Origin: Bradyrhizobium campsiandrae
Lineage (GTDB): Bacteria > Pseudomonadota > Alphaproteobacteria > Rhizobiales > Xanthobacteraceae
Length of the DNA: 52,470 bases
Direction: 5' to 3'
Assembly (NCBI RefSeq): GCF_014529705.1
Contig: NZ_JAANIH010000062.1
Coordinates: forward strand, 1-52,470
Positions 34,907-42,659 of the stretch are shown one piece after another (position 1 is the stretch's first letter; every line of letters begins with the position of its first letter). A program made the translations under genes and the position numbers. The notes beneath the pieces are model-generated. The model saw only the letters and a list, made by a program, of their open reading frames with translations. It was not told the origin of the DNA and made no database searches.

Positions 34907-35125
34907 ATGGGTAGCACGACCGACAAGATCAAGGGCAACGCCAACGAGGCCATCGGCAAGGCCAAGCAGGGCATCGGTGAGGCCACCGGTTCCGAGCGCT
35001 TGCAGGGCGAAGGCGTCGTCCAGGAAGTGAAGGGCAAGGGCCAGAAGGCCATGGGCGACGCCAAGGACAGCGCGAAGGAAGCGATCGATCGCGCCGCTGC
35101 GGCGGCTCGTCGCGCGGCGGAATAA
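34907..35125 (+). CDS. CsbD-family stress protein
   Basis: Small hydrophilic helical protein of 72 residues: MGSTTDKIKGNANEAIGKAKQG, then GEATGSERLQGEGVVQEVKGKGQKAMGDAK and an Ala-rich end. This is the CsbD/YjbJ pattern, abundant in stressed and stationary cells in many bacteria; its biochemical role is unknown. GGAAGGAGAG before the ATG is a strong ribosome site. The gene is framed by an EcfG-type promoter and a very good terminator, so it is a one-gene unit of the general stress response. Confidence 0.92.
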   Translation: MGSTTDKIKGNANEAIGKAKQGIGEATGSERLQGEGVVQEVKGKGQKAMGDAKDSAKEAIDRAAAAARRAAE

Positions 35126-35146
35126 CGAAACATTGGATTGAACACG

Positions 35147-35175
35147 AAAAGACCGGCCAAGAGGCCGGTCTTTTT
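35147..35175 (+). terminator. Rho-independent terminator after csbD gene
   Basis: GACCGGCC (35151-35158) and GGCCGGTC (35163-35170) form a perfect stem with loop AAGA, extended by A4/T4 pairing to 12 base pairs and ending in a run of five T. It is preceded by AAAA and could act in both directions. Confidence 0.93.
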
Positions 35176-35242
35176 GTTTGCGCGCTCATCGCTCTCCGTC
35201 ACGGCCGGGCTTTGTCCCAGCATGACGACGTGGAATGAGCGT

Positions 35243-35707
35243 TTATTTCACCGCGAGCAATTCCACGTCGAACATCAACGTCGCGTTCGGCGGTATCACG
35301 CCGCCGGCACCGCGCGCGCCGTAGCCGAGCTGGGGCGGGATGATCAGCGTGCGCTTGCCGCCGACCTTCATCGAGGCGACACCCTCGTCCCAGCCGGCGA
35401 TGACGCGGCCCTTGCCGATCGGGAATTCAAACGGCTCGTTGCGGTCGACGGACGAGTCGAACTTCTTGCCCTTCTGGCCATTCTCGTAGAGCCAGCCGGT
35501 ATAGTGCATCACGCAAATCTGCCCGGGCTTCGGCGAGCCGCCCGTGCCAACGACGCTATCGGTGATCTGCAATCCTGAAGCTGTAGTCATGGTCTTTCCT
35601 GCGGTCTGGGCCGAGGCCGAGGTGAAAACGAATGTCGATGCACCGCCGATCGATGTGATCGCGAGAGCCGACATGATGGCGAGGAGCATGCGCCGGAAAC
35701 GCTGCAT
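35243..35707 (-). CDS. FKBP-type peptidyl-prolyl isomerase, exported
   Basis: Periplasmic FKBP-type prolyl isomerase, 154 residues. It starts with a signal peptide (about 1-34, ending TSASAQ) and has one FKBP domain: VMHYTGWLYENGQKGKKFDSSVDRNEPFEFPIGKGRVIAGWDEGVASMKVGGKRTLIIPPQLGYG in consecutive blocks, with the active-site pattern Y..F-D-S-S, F..V-I-x-G-W and Y-G. The end (IPPNATLMFDVELL) is canonical. No partner gene shares the transcript; the pao genes upstream end 60 bases away. Confidence 0.93.
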   Translation of the reverse strand: MQRFRRMLLAIMSALAITSIGGASTFVFTSASAQTAGKTMTTASGLQITDSVVGTGGSPKPGQICVMHYTGWLYENGQKGKKFDSSVDRNEPFEFPIGKGRVIAGWDEGVASMKVGGKRTLIIPPQLGYGARGAGGVIPPNATLMFDVELLAVK

Positions 35708-35767
35708 AAAACACCTTCCGTTCGAGGCGGAAGGTGTCTAGCGCAACGAGCATGCGGTTTCCACCCC

Positions 35768-38059
35768 TTAGACCTCGATATTTTCCAGCCGCACCGGCAG
35801 CCTCCGGATACGCTGGCCGGTGGCGTGGAAGACCGCATTGCAGATCGCGGCATTGGTGCCGACATTGGCGAGCTCTCCGAGCCCCTTTGCACCGACCGGG
35901 TTGATGTGATCGTCCTGCTCGGAGAGCAGAATCACCTCGACATCAGGCACATCGGCATTCACCGGCACGAGATAGTCGGCAAGATTGTCGTTGACGTAGC
36001 GCGCGGTGCGCTGATCGATCTCGGTGGCCTCCAGCAGCGCCGAGGACATGCCCCAGATCAGGCCGCCCATGAGCTGGCTGCGCGCCGTGCGCGGATTCAT
36101 GATGCGGCCGGCGGCGAAGGCGCCGACCAGCCGGGGGCAGCGGATCTCGTGCGTGAAGCGGTTGACACGGACCTCGACGAACTCGGCCCCGAAAGCGTAG
36201 GCAATCTTGTCCTTCATGGCCGAGCCGCCGACCAGCCGCGCGTGCCCGCTATGCATGGCTTTGAAGGAATCCAGCGGCGCGCCTTCCGGCTTCCACTCGC
36301 CATATTCCTCGACCACGCCGACGCCGAGCGCGTCGAACGCCTTCTCGAGATCGAGCGGACGGTCGCTCCTGGCCGCTTGGTTCGCCGGCGTCTGGCCGAT
36401 GCCGACCGTTTCCTTGGCCTTGTCAGTCAGACTTTCGTTCGGCATCACCGCCTTGAACAGACGCTGGCGGATCTGATCACACACCATCATCACCGCCGAA
36501 CAGGTGCTGGCGGTTGAATTGGAGCCGCCTGCGACCGGTGCGGGCGGCAAATCACTGTCTCCCATGAATACGGAGACCTTCTCCAAGGGGACGCCGAGCC
36601 GTTCGGAGGCGGTCTGGGCGATGACGGTGTAGGCTCCGGTGCCGATCTCGTGGCCGGCGATCTCGACGCGGGTACGTCCGTCGCGCTGGAGGCGCACGCG
36701 CGCGGCCGAAGGCGCCATTTGCGTCGGGTAGCAGGTGGCCGCACAGCCATAGCCGATCAGCCAATCGCCATCGGACATCGATCTTGGGGCAACCGAGCGC
36801 TGCGCCCAACCGAAGGCCTTTGCGGCTTCATCGAAACACGCCATCAGCGATCGCGACGTATATGGCTTGCCGCCAATCGGCTCGTTGGTGGTGTCATTGA
36901 CGCGGCGGAGCTCGACCGGATCCATGTTGAGCTTGACGGCCAGCTCGTCCATCGCGCTCTCCAGTGCGAACAGATATGGCACCTCCGGCGGCGAGCGCAT
37001 GAAGCCCGGCGTGTTGCGGTCCGCGCGCACGATCGACACAAGACTATCGACATTGGAACAGGCATAGAGCCGCGTCGTGGTCTTGGTACCGCCGACGCAG
37101 TAGGGGTCGGCGCGCGACGACATTTCGGCGCCCTCGTGCCTGAGCGCGACCAATTTGCCGTCGCGGCTCGCGCCGAGCTTGATCTCATGACGCGTCTCGG
37201 CGCGATAGGTCGCGATGGTAAACCCCTGGTCGCGGGTCGGAACCAGCTTGATCGGCCTGTTCAGCCGCTTCGCGATGCCGGCGATGATCGCAGTTCTCGG
37301 CGTCATCGACCCGCGCGAGCCAAAGCCGCCGCCGACATAGGGATTGACCACCCTCACCTTGTCGGCGTCGATGCCGAGCTGCTCGGCCACGCCGTTCTTC
37401 AGGCCGTAGACGTATTGGCTCGGCTCATAGATGACGAGAGTATCACCCATCCAGGCACAGCTCGTCGAAAACAGCTCCATGGGATTATGGTGCTGCGTCG
37501 GCGTCTCGTAGGACGCCTCGACTTTCACCTCGGCCTCGTCGAACGCCTTGGCAAAGTCGCCGACCTTCGGGTCTTCCTTGAATTGCGCGTTCTGGCCTTT
37601 TGCCGCGGCTTTCGTCGTTCCCGGCGAGTCGAAGCTCGCGCTCGGGGTCGCCGCCGAGTAACTGACCTTGACGCGGTTAGCGGCCTCGCGCGCGGCCTCG
37701 TAGCTCTCGGCGATGACGACCGCGATGATCTGGCCGTCATGAGCGATTTCGGCCGATTTCAGCGGCTGGATCGTGGTGCCGGCATAGCCGCCATTGCTGA
37801 AGAGTTTTGACTCCTTCAGCTTGGGCGCATTTTCATGCGTGACGATATCGATCACGCCGCGAACGCGTTTCGCATCGTCAAGATCAAAACTGTTGATGCG
37901 GCCCTTGGCGATCGCACTAGTGACCAGGAACGCATAGGCCGGATTATCCAGCGGCATGTCGGCCCCGTAGGTCGCACGCCCGGTGACTTTCGCGACCGCA
38001 TCATAACGCGGCACGGGCTGGCCCATATTCGCCTTCGGCTCGGGAGCGGCAGCAGTCAT
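35768..38059 (-). CDS. paoC: Molybdopterin-binding subunit of PaoABC-type aldehyde oxidoreductase
   Basis: Large catalytic subunit (763 residues) of a xanthine-oxidase-family molybdoenzyme, closest in layout to E. coli PaoC (YagR). It begins with an aldehyde-oxidase hammerhead domain (GRATYGADM) and then the molybdopterin domains, with VNPYVGGGFGSRG, GHEIGTGAYTVIAQ and the terminal GAKGLGELANVG block. The base catalyst of the family is the Glu of that block, here E729. It oxidises aldehydes to acids with water as oxygen source. It starts 2 bases after the paoB stop. No XdhC/PaoD-type cofactor-insertion gene follows, so that chaperone must be elsewhere. Confidence 0.9.
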   Translation of the reverse strand: MTAAAPEPKANMGQPVPRYDAVAKVTGRATYGADMPLDNPAYAFLVTSAIAKGRINSFDLDDAKRVRGVIDIVTHENAPKLKESKLFSNGGYAGTTIQPLKSAEIAHDGQIIAVVIAESYEAAREAANRVKVSYSAATPSASFDSPGTTKAAAKGQNAQFKEDPKVGDFAKAFDEAEVKVEASYETPTQHHNPMELFSTSCAWMGDTLVIYEPSQYVYGLKNGVAEQLGIDADKVRVVNPYVGGGFGSRGSMTPRTAIIAGIAKRLNRPIKLVPTRDQGFTIATYRAETRHEIKLGASRDGKLVALRHEGAEMSSRADPYCVGGTKTTTRLYACSNVDSLVSIVRADRNTPGFMRSPPEVPYLFALESAMDELAVKLNMDPVELRRVNDTTNEPIGGKPYTSRSLMACFDEAAKAFGWAQRSVAPRSMSDGDWLIGYGCAATCYPTQMAPSAARVRLQRDGRTRVEIAGHEIGTGAYTVIAQTASERLGVPLEKVSVFMGDSDLPPAPVAGGSNSTASTCSAVMMVCDQIRQRLFKAVMPNESLTDKAKETVGIGQTPANQAARSDRPLDLEKAFDALGVGVVEEYGEWKPEGAPLDSFKAMHSGHARLVGGSAMKDKIAYAFGAEFVEVRVNRFTHEIRCPRLVGAFAAGRIMNPRTARSQLMGGLIWGMSSALLEATEIDQRTARYVNDNLADYLVPVNADVPDVEVILLSEQDDHINPVGAKGLGELANVGTNAAICNAVFHATGQRIRRLPVRLENIEV

Positions 38060-38061
38060 GG

Positions 38062-39078
38062 TCAGATCTCCATCGTTACAGCCTGCTGGAGCGCGCGGAC
38101 CACCACGCGCTTGCCGAGCGCGATCTTGAAGCTGTTGTGCCGGCGTCCCCTGGCGTCGGCGAATGCAGCATCCGCGGCGCGCTGCGCCAGACCGTCATCG
38201 AATTTTTGCCCCTTGAGCTGCGCCTCGGCTTCGCGGGCGCGCCACGGCACGGTCGCGACGCCGCCGAGCGCCACGCGCGCGTCCCGGATCGTCCCGTCCT
38301 GCACATCCAGCGCAACCGCTGCCGAGGACAGCGCGAACTCATAGGACTGTCGGTCGCGCGCCTTCAGATAGACCGAGCGCGGCCACCGGCCGGAAATAAG
38401 AAAGGCCGAGATCAACTCGCCTGGCTGAAGCGTCGTCTCGATCTCGGGCGTGTTGCCAGGAGCCTTGTGGAGCTCTGCAAACGGCATGCTGCGGGTGCCG
38501 GACTTGCCGGTCACCTCGACCGTCGCATCCAGTGCGATCAGCGCCTGGGCGAAATCGCCGGGATACGTCGCGATGCACTGGTCGGAGGTGCCGAGCACGG
38601 CATGCATGCGGTTGACGCCGTCCATCGCAGCACAGCCGGAGCCCGGATTGCGCTTGTTGCAATTCTCGTAGGAGACATCGCGAAAGTAGCTGCAGCGCGT
38701 CCGCTGCATCACATTGCCGCCGAGCGTTGCCATGTTGCGCAGCTGGGCGCTGGCCGCGAGCTTCAGGGAATTGGCGATGACCGGATAGTTGCGCTGGATC
38801 TCGTCGTGCGCGGCAACGTCGGACATTTTTGCGAGCGCACCGAGCCGCAGCGTCTCGGCGCCTGGTTCAATCGCCGACCAGCTCAGCGCGAGTGGATTGA
38901 TGTCGAGGATTGCAGCCGGCCGCATCACGTCGAGCTTCATCAGATCGATCAGCGTGGTGCCGCCAGCGAGCGGCTGGGCCGTGGCCTGCGTCAACGGATC
39001 GTTGGCGGCCGCCGCGGCGCTGAGCGCCTGCAGGGCCATGTCGGGATCTGTCGCCCTCTGGAATGAAAACGGTCGCAT
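38062..39078 (-). CDS. paoB: FAD-binding subunit PaoB with extra Fe-S cysteines
   Basis: FAD subunit of the molybdoenzyme, 338 residues. The flavin loop is AGGTTLIDLMKL (38-49), followed by a second FAD segment ATLGGNVMQRTRC. A cysteine-rich insertion holds C129, C140, C149 and C168 (RCSYFRDVSYENC, GSGC, SDQC), which matches the extra [4Fe-4S] cluster known in E. coli PaoB and absent from ordinary xanthine dehydrogenase FAD subunits. Electrons pass from the molybdenum site through two [2Fe-2S] clusters to this FAD. Gaps to paoA and paoC are 4 and 2 bases. Confidence 0.9.
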   Translation of the reverse strand: MRPFSFQRATDPDMALQALSAAAAANDPLTQATAQPLAGGTTLIDLMKLDVMRPAAILDINPLALSWSAIEPGAETLRLGALAKMSDVAAHDEIQRNYPVIANSLKLAASAQLRNMATLGGNVMQRTRCSYFRDVSYENCNKRNPGSGCAAMDGVNRMHAVLGTSDQCIATYPGDFAQALIALDATVEVTGKSGTRSMPFAELHKAPGNTPEIETTLQPGELISAFLISGRWPRSVYLKARDRQSYEFALSSAAVALDVQDGTIRDARVALGGVATVPWRAREAEAQLKGQKFDDGLAQRAADAAFADARGRRHNSFKIALGKRVVVRALQQAVTMEI

Positions 39079-39082
39079 GCAA

Positions 39083-39697
39083 CTAGCCTTTCATGATCTC
39101 GGGCGCGGCCTGCTTCACGGCGGCGACGATGTTCGGATAGGCGGCGCAGCGGCAGATGTTGCCGCTCATGTACTCGCGGATATCTGCATCGGTGCCGGCA
39201 TGTCCTTCCTTCACGCAGGCGATCGCCGACATGATCTGGCCGGGCGTGCAGTAACCGCATTGGAACGCGTCGTTATCGATAAAGGCCTGCTGCATCGGGT
39301 GCAGGCGGTCGCTGGTGGCAAGCCCCTCGATGGTCGTGATCTCCTGGCCTTCGGCCGCAAGCGCAAGCGTCAGGCAGGAGACGACGCGGCGGTCGCCGAT
39401 CAAAACCGTGCAGGCGCCGCATTGGCCATGATCGCAACCTTTCTTGCTGCCGGTCAGCTTGAGATGTTCGCGTAGCGCATCCAGCACCGTGGTGCGCGCG
39501 TCGAGACTGAGGCGCTTGTCCTGACCATTCACGCGCAATGTGACGTCGACAGGAAGGGCGGGATCCTGCGCGACTGGCGCTCGCGCCTCTTGTGCAGCCG
39601 CACGCGCAGTCATTGGGGCGAGTGCACTGCCAGCGGCGCCTGCCATGAAAGCGCGCCGGTCGAATCCGGATGATCGGGAACTTGACATGTCTGACAT
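39083..39697 (-). CDS. paoA: Tat-exported [2Fe-2S] subunit PaoA
   Basis: Small iron-sulfur subunit, 204 residues. A twin-arginine signal (SGFDRRAFMAGAAGSALA, R14-R15) shows that the folded complex is exported to the periplasm, as in E. coli PaoABC, the partners being carried along. The plant-type [2Fe-2S] site is C88, C93, C96, C108 (GCDHGQCGACTV...SCLT), and the second cluster uses C147, C150, C182, C184 (QCGYCTPG, ICRCAAY). GGAGG at good distance supports the ATG at 39697; the next ATG (39688) is possible. First gene of the paoABC operon. Confidence 0.92.
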   Translation of the reverse strand: MSDMSSSRSSGFDRRAFMAGAAGSALAPMTARAAAQEARAPVAQDPALPVDVTLRVNGQDKRLSLDARTTVLDALREHLKLTGSKKGCDHGQCGACTVLIGDRRVVSCLTLALAAEGQEITTIEGLATSDRLHPMQQAFIDNDAFQCGYCTPGQIMSAIACVKEGHAGTDADIREYMSGNICRCAAYPNIVAAVKQAAPEIMKG

Positions 39698-39861
39698 GGA
39701 CGGCCTCCGCCGCTGATCTACCGAAGCAGCGCACGCCTGCACTGCTCATCGCCCCTTAACTTGGAGCAACGAGTCCCGTTCCGAACGAGAAAGGGCGGCG
39801 CAGCAAATGCCGCGCCGCCCCTCGTCAACTTTTCCTGAGCGCTTCGCCAGGAACCGCGCGA

Positions 39862-41448
39862 TCAATAGCCCAGCGCGCAGCCATCCTTGCGCGGATCGGA
39901 ACCGCCGGTCAGCGTACCCTTGTCCCAGTCGATCCAGATCGCCTGGGCGCCGCCGAGCGGACCGACCACGCTGGTGGTCTTGTGGCCAAGCTTCTTGAGG
40001 CCCTCCACGACATCAGCCGGAACGCTGTCCTCGAGCTGGTACTGGCCCTCGTAGTGCAGACCGCGCGGCATGTCGATCGCCTCCTGCACGTCGCAGCCGT
40101 AGTCGAGGATGTTGGTCAGAAGATGAGTCTGGCCAGTCGGCTGATACTGGCCACCCATCACCGCGAACGACATCGTGGAACGACCGCCCTTGGTGAGCAG
40201 GCCCGGCATGATCGTGTGCAGCGGACGCTTGCCGCCTTCGATGCAGTTGGGATGGCCCGGCTGGATGCGGAAACCACCGGCGCGGTTCTGGAACAGCACG
40301 CCGGACTTGTTGGAGACGATGGCCGAGCCGAAGGAATGCGCGACCGAGTTGATGAAAGAGCAGACGTTGCGGTCCTTGTCCACCACGGTGATGTAGATGG
40401 TCGAAGGATTCATCGGCGGCGCAACATTGGGCAGGTCGAGCAAGCCGTCCAGGCGGATCTTGCCGATGTACTCGTCCGCAAAGCCGTTCTCGAGCATCTC
40501 GGCGACGTTGATCTTCATGTGGTCGGGAGAGGCGACATGCATCTCCCGATTCATGTAGGCGATGCGCGCAGCTTCCGCCTCGAGATGGAAGCGCTCGACG
40601 CTGACGGGCGCGTACTTGGTCAGCTCGAAGCGTGAGAGGATGTTGAGCATCAGAAGCGCGGTCACGCCCGGGCCGTTCGGCGGGCACTGCCAGACATCGT
40701 AGCCCTTGTACATGGTGCCGATCGGCGTCGTGACTTCCGTGGTGTGCGCGGCGAAATCGTCGAGCGTGTGCAAGCCGCCGATGCCGCGCAAGGTCTCCAC
40801 CATGTCTTCCGCGATCGGCCCCTTGTAAAAGGCGTCGCGGCCATCCTTGGCGATCGCACGTAGCGTCTTGCCAAGCTCGGCCTGGCGGATGACGTCACCA
40901 GCAACCGGCGGCTTGCCGCCCGGTAGCAGGTAACGCACGGTGTTGGTGCCGTTCTTTAGCTTCTCGAACTGGTTCTTCCAGTCGAAAGCGATGCGAGGCG
41001 CGACGACGTAGCCCTCCTCGGCCGCCTTGATCGCCGGCTGCAGCAGCCGGTCGAAGCCGAACTTGCCGTGATCGCGCAGCACGGTTGCGAACGCATCGAT
41101 CACGCCGGGGATCGAGACCGCATGGGCGGAGGTCAGCGGCACCGAACTGATCTTGCGCTCGAGATACCAGTCGGCGTTCGCCGCCTTCGGCGCCCGACCG
41201 GAGCCGTTATAGGCGACGATCTTGCCCTCACCGCGCGGCTGGATCAGCGCAAAACAGTCGCCGCCGATGCCGGTCGATTGCGGCTCGATCACGCCGAGCA
41301 CGGCAGAGCCTGCCACTGCCGCGTCCACCGCCGTGCCGCCCTCGCGCAGCACCTCGATCGCGGCAAGAGATGCCTGCGGATGCGAGGTCGCCACCATCGC
41401 GTTGGTGGCGTGGACCGTGGACCTACCGGGGAAATGGAAGTTTCTCAT
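39862..41448 (-). CDS. Gamma-glutamyltransferase-family protein without signal peptide
   Basis: Ntn-hydrolase of the gamma-glutamyltranspeptidase family, 528 residues. It contains AGSAVLGVIEPQSTGIGGDCFALI near the N-terminus and the self-cleavage site PSTIYITVVDKDRN, where T350 should become the N-terminal nucleophile of the small subunit. Substrate-binding and glycine-rich blocks (VMGGQYQPTGQTH, RKDGCALGY) follow. Unlike E. coli Ggt it starts MRNFHFPGRSTVHATNAMVA with no signal peptide, so it is probably cytoplasmic, as in YwrD-like members. Physiological substrate unknown; glutathione or gamma-glutamyl amides are candidates. Confidence 0.88.
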   Translation of the reverse strand: MRNFHFPGRSTVHATNAMVATSHPQASLAAIEVLREGGTAVDAAVAGSAVLGVIEPQSTGIGGDCFALIQPRGEGKIVAYNGSGRAPKAANADWYLERKISSVPLTSAHAVSIPGVIDAFATVLRDHGKFGFDRLLQPAIKAAEEGYVVAPRIAFDWKNQFEKLKNGTNTVRYLLPGGKPPVAGDVIRQAELGKTLRAIAKDGRDAFYKGPIAEDMVETLRGIGGLHTLDDFAAHTTEVTTPIGTMYKGYDVWQCPPNGPGVTALLMLNILSRFELTKYAPVSVERFHLEAEAARIAYMNREMHVASPDHMKINVAEMLENGFADEYIGKIRLDGLLDLPNVAPPMNPSTIYITVVDKDRNVCSFINSVAHSFGSAIVSNKSGVLFQNRAGGFRIQPGHPNCIEGGKRPLHTIMPGLLTKGGRSTMSFAVMGGQYQPTGQTHLLTNILDYGCDVQEAIDMPRGLHYEGQYQLEDSVPADVVEGLKKLGHKTTSVVGPLGGAQAIWIDWDKGTLTGGSDPRKDGCALGY

Positions 41449-41632
41449 GGAATTCGTGCTCTTTCTCAGACCGTGGGCGCGGATGGCAGGCCATCCCCGA
41501 AAACCCGGCCTACATGACACATTCGGGCCCGACCGGGCAATGCTGGCATGCCAGGGAAATGGCTGCCATCTGCTGAGAATAGAGCTGCCGGTTGCGGGTT
41601 TTCTGGGCGCGAGCCGCCTGCTAAACGGGCGC

Positions 41633-42445
41633 ATGATTTACAAGGTTTGCGCCTTCTATCAATTCGCCGCCCTGCCCGACTACCGCGAGTTGCGCGAGCC
41701 GCTGCGCGCATTTTGTGCCGATCTGTCCCTGAGGGGCAGCGTGCTGCTGGCCCAGGAGGGGATCAACGGCACGGTCGCGGGTAGCGGGGAAGCAATCGAC
41801 GCCTTCGCCCACGAACTCGCGCGCGGGGAATTATTCAGCGGCAGGCTCGACAATCTCGAACTGAAGTACTCGAGCGCCGGAGCCATGCCGTTCGGCCGGC
41901 TCAAGGTCCGACTGAAGAAGGAGATCGTCACGCTGGGCGATCCGGCTGCCGATCCGACCCGGCAGGTCGGCATCCATGTCGAGGCCGCCGAATGGAACGC
42001 GCTGATCGCCTCGCCCGAGACGCTGGTGCTCGACACCCGCAATGCCTTCGAGGTCGCGATGGGGACGTTCGAGGGCGCGGTCGACCCGCAGATCAGGAGC
42101 TTCGGCCAATTCAAGGAATTTGCCGCCGAAAAGCTCGATCCCGCCAAGCACAGGCGTATCGCGATGTTCTGCACCGGCGGCATCCGCTGCGAGAAGGCGA
42201 GTGCGCATCTGTTGGCACGCGGCTTTGCCGAGGTCTACCACCTCAAGGGCGGAATTCTGAAATATCTGGAAGAGGTGCCGGAGGTACACAGCCGCTGGCG
42301 CGGCGAATGCTTCGTGTTCGACGAGCGCGTCGCACTCGGTCACGGATTGCGCGAGCGCAGCTTGCGCGAACAAGACATGCGCGAACAAGACATGGGCGAA
42401 CAAGACATGGGCGAACAAGACATGGGGCACGCAGGTGACGATTGA
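41633..42445 (+). CDS. trhO: tRNA uridine hydroxylase TrhO (rhodanese family)
   Basis: TrhO/YceA-type protein of 270 residues, needed with oxygen for 5-hydroxyuridine formation at tRNA wobble position 34. The N-terminal acylphosphatase-like domain (about 1-110) has LLAQEGINGTVAGS, and the rhodanese domain has LVLDTRNAFEVAMGTFEGAVDP and the active-site loop MFCTGGIRCEKA (C180, C186). The ATG at 41633 is chosen; an open frame runs back to 41222 but is antisense to the preceding gene. The C-terminus ends in four copies of a 5-residue repeat (QDM-R/G-E), beyond the family core. Confidence 0.9.
   Translation: MIYKVCAFYQFAALPDYRELREPLRAFCADLSLRGSVLLAQEGINGTVAGSGEAIDAFAHELARGELFSGRLDNLELKYSSAGAMPFGRLKVRLKKEIVTLGDPAADPTRQVGIHVEAAEWNALIASPETLVLDTRNAFEVAMGTFEGAVDPQIRSFGQFKEFAAEKLDPAKHRRIAMFCTGGIRCEKASAHLLARGFAEVYHLKGGILKYLEEVPEVHSRWRGECFVFDERVALGHGLRERSLREQDMREQDMGEQDMGEQDMGHAGDD
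42364..42423 (+). repeat. 15-bp tandem repeat, four copies, in trhO
   Basis: Four head-to-tail units of 15 bases (42364, 42379, 42394, 42409) share GCGAACAAGACAT; units 1-2 begin GC and units 3-4 begin GG. They encode a pentapeptide tail of TrhO (REQDM, REQDM, GEQDM, GEQDM). The unit length keeps the frame, so copy number could vary without a frameshift. Confidence 0.9.
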
Positions 42446-42653
42446 CATCAAGACGCTTGCCGAGCGCGTCGACACGCTGGAGACGCGTCTCGCCTATCAG
42501 GATGACACCATCGAGACGCTGAACCAGACCATCACCGCGCAGTGGAAGCAGATCAATACGCTGACGCGGCAACTCGCGCAGCTCAGCGAACGCCTGCAGG
42601 ACGCCGAGGCGAATGCACCGGGGCCGGCCAACGAGCGTCCGCCGCACTATTGA
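42435..42653 (+). CDS. slyX: SlyX-family coiled-coil protein
   Basis: Small coiled-coil protein of 72 residues: LAERVDTLETRLAYQDDTIETLNQTI, then QWKQINTLTRQLAQLSERLQDAEA and the typical PPHY end. This is the SlyX family, widespread and of unknown role. The GTG start at 42435 overlaps the trhO 3-prime end by 11 bases, so translation is probably coupled. The variable repeat of trhO ends directly before its ribosome-site region. Confidence 0.88.
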   Translation: MTIDIKTLAERVDTLETRLAYQDDTIETLNQTITAQWKQINTLTRQLAQLSERLQDAEANAPGPANERPPHY

Positions 42654-42659
42654 GCGGAA

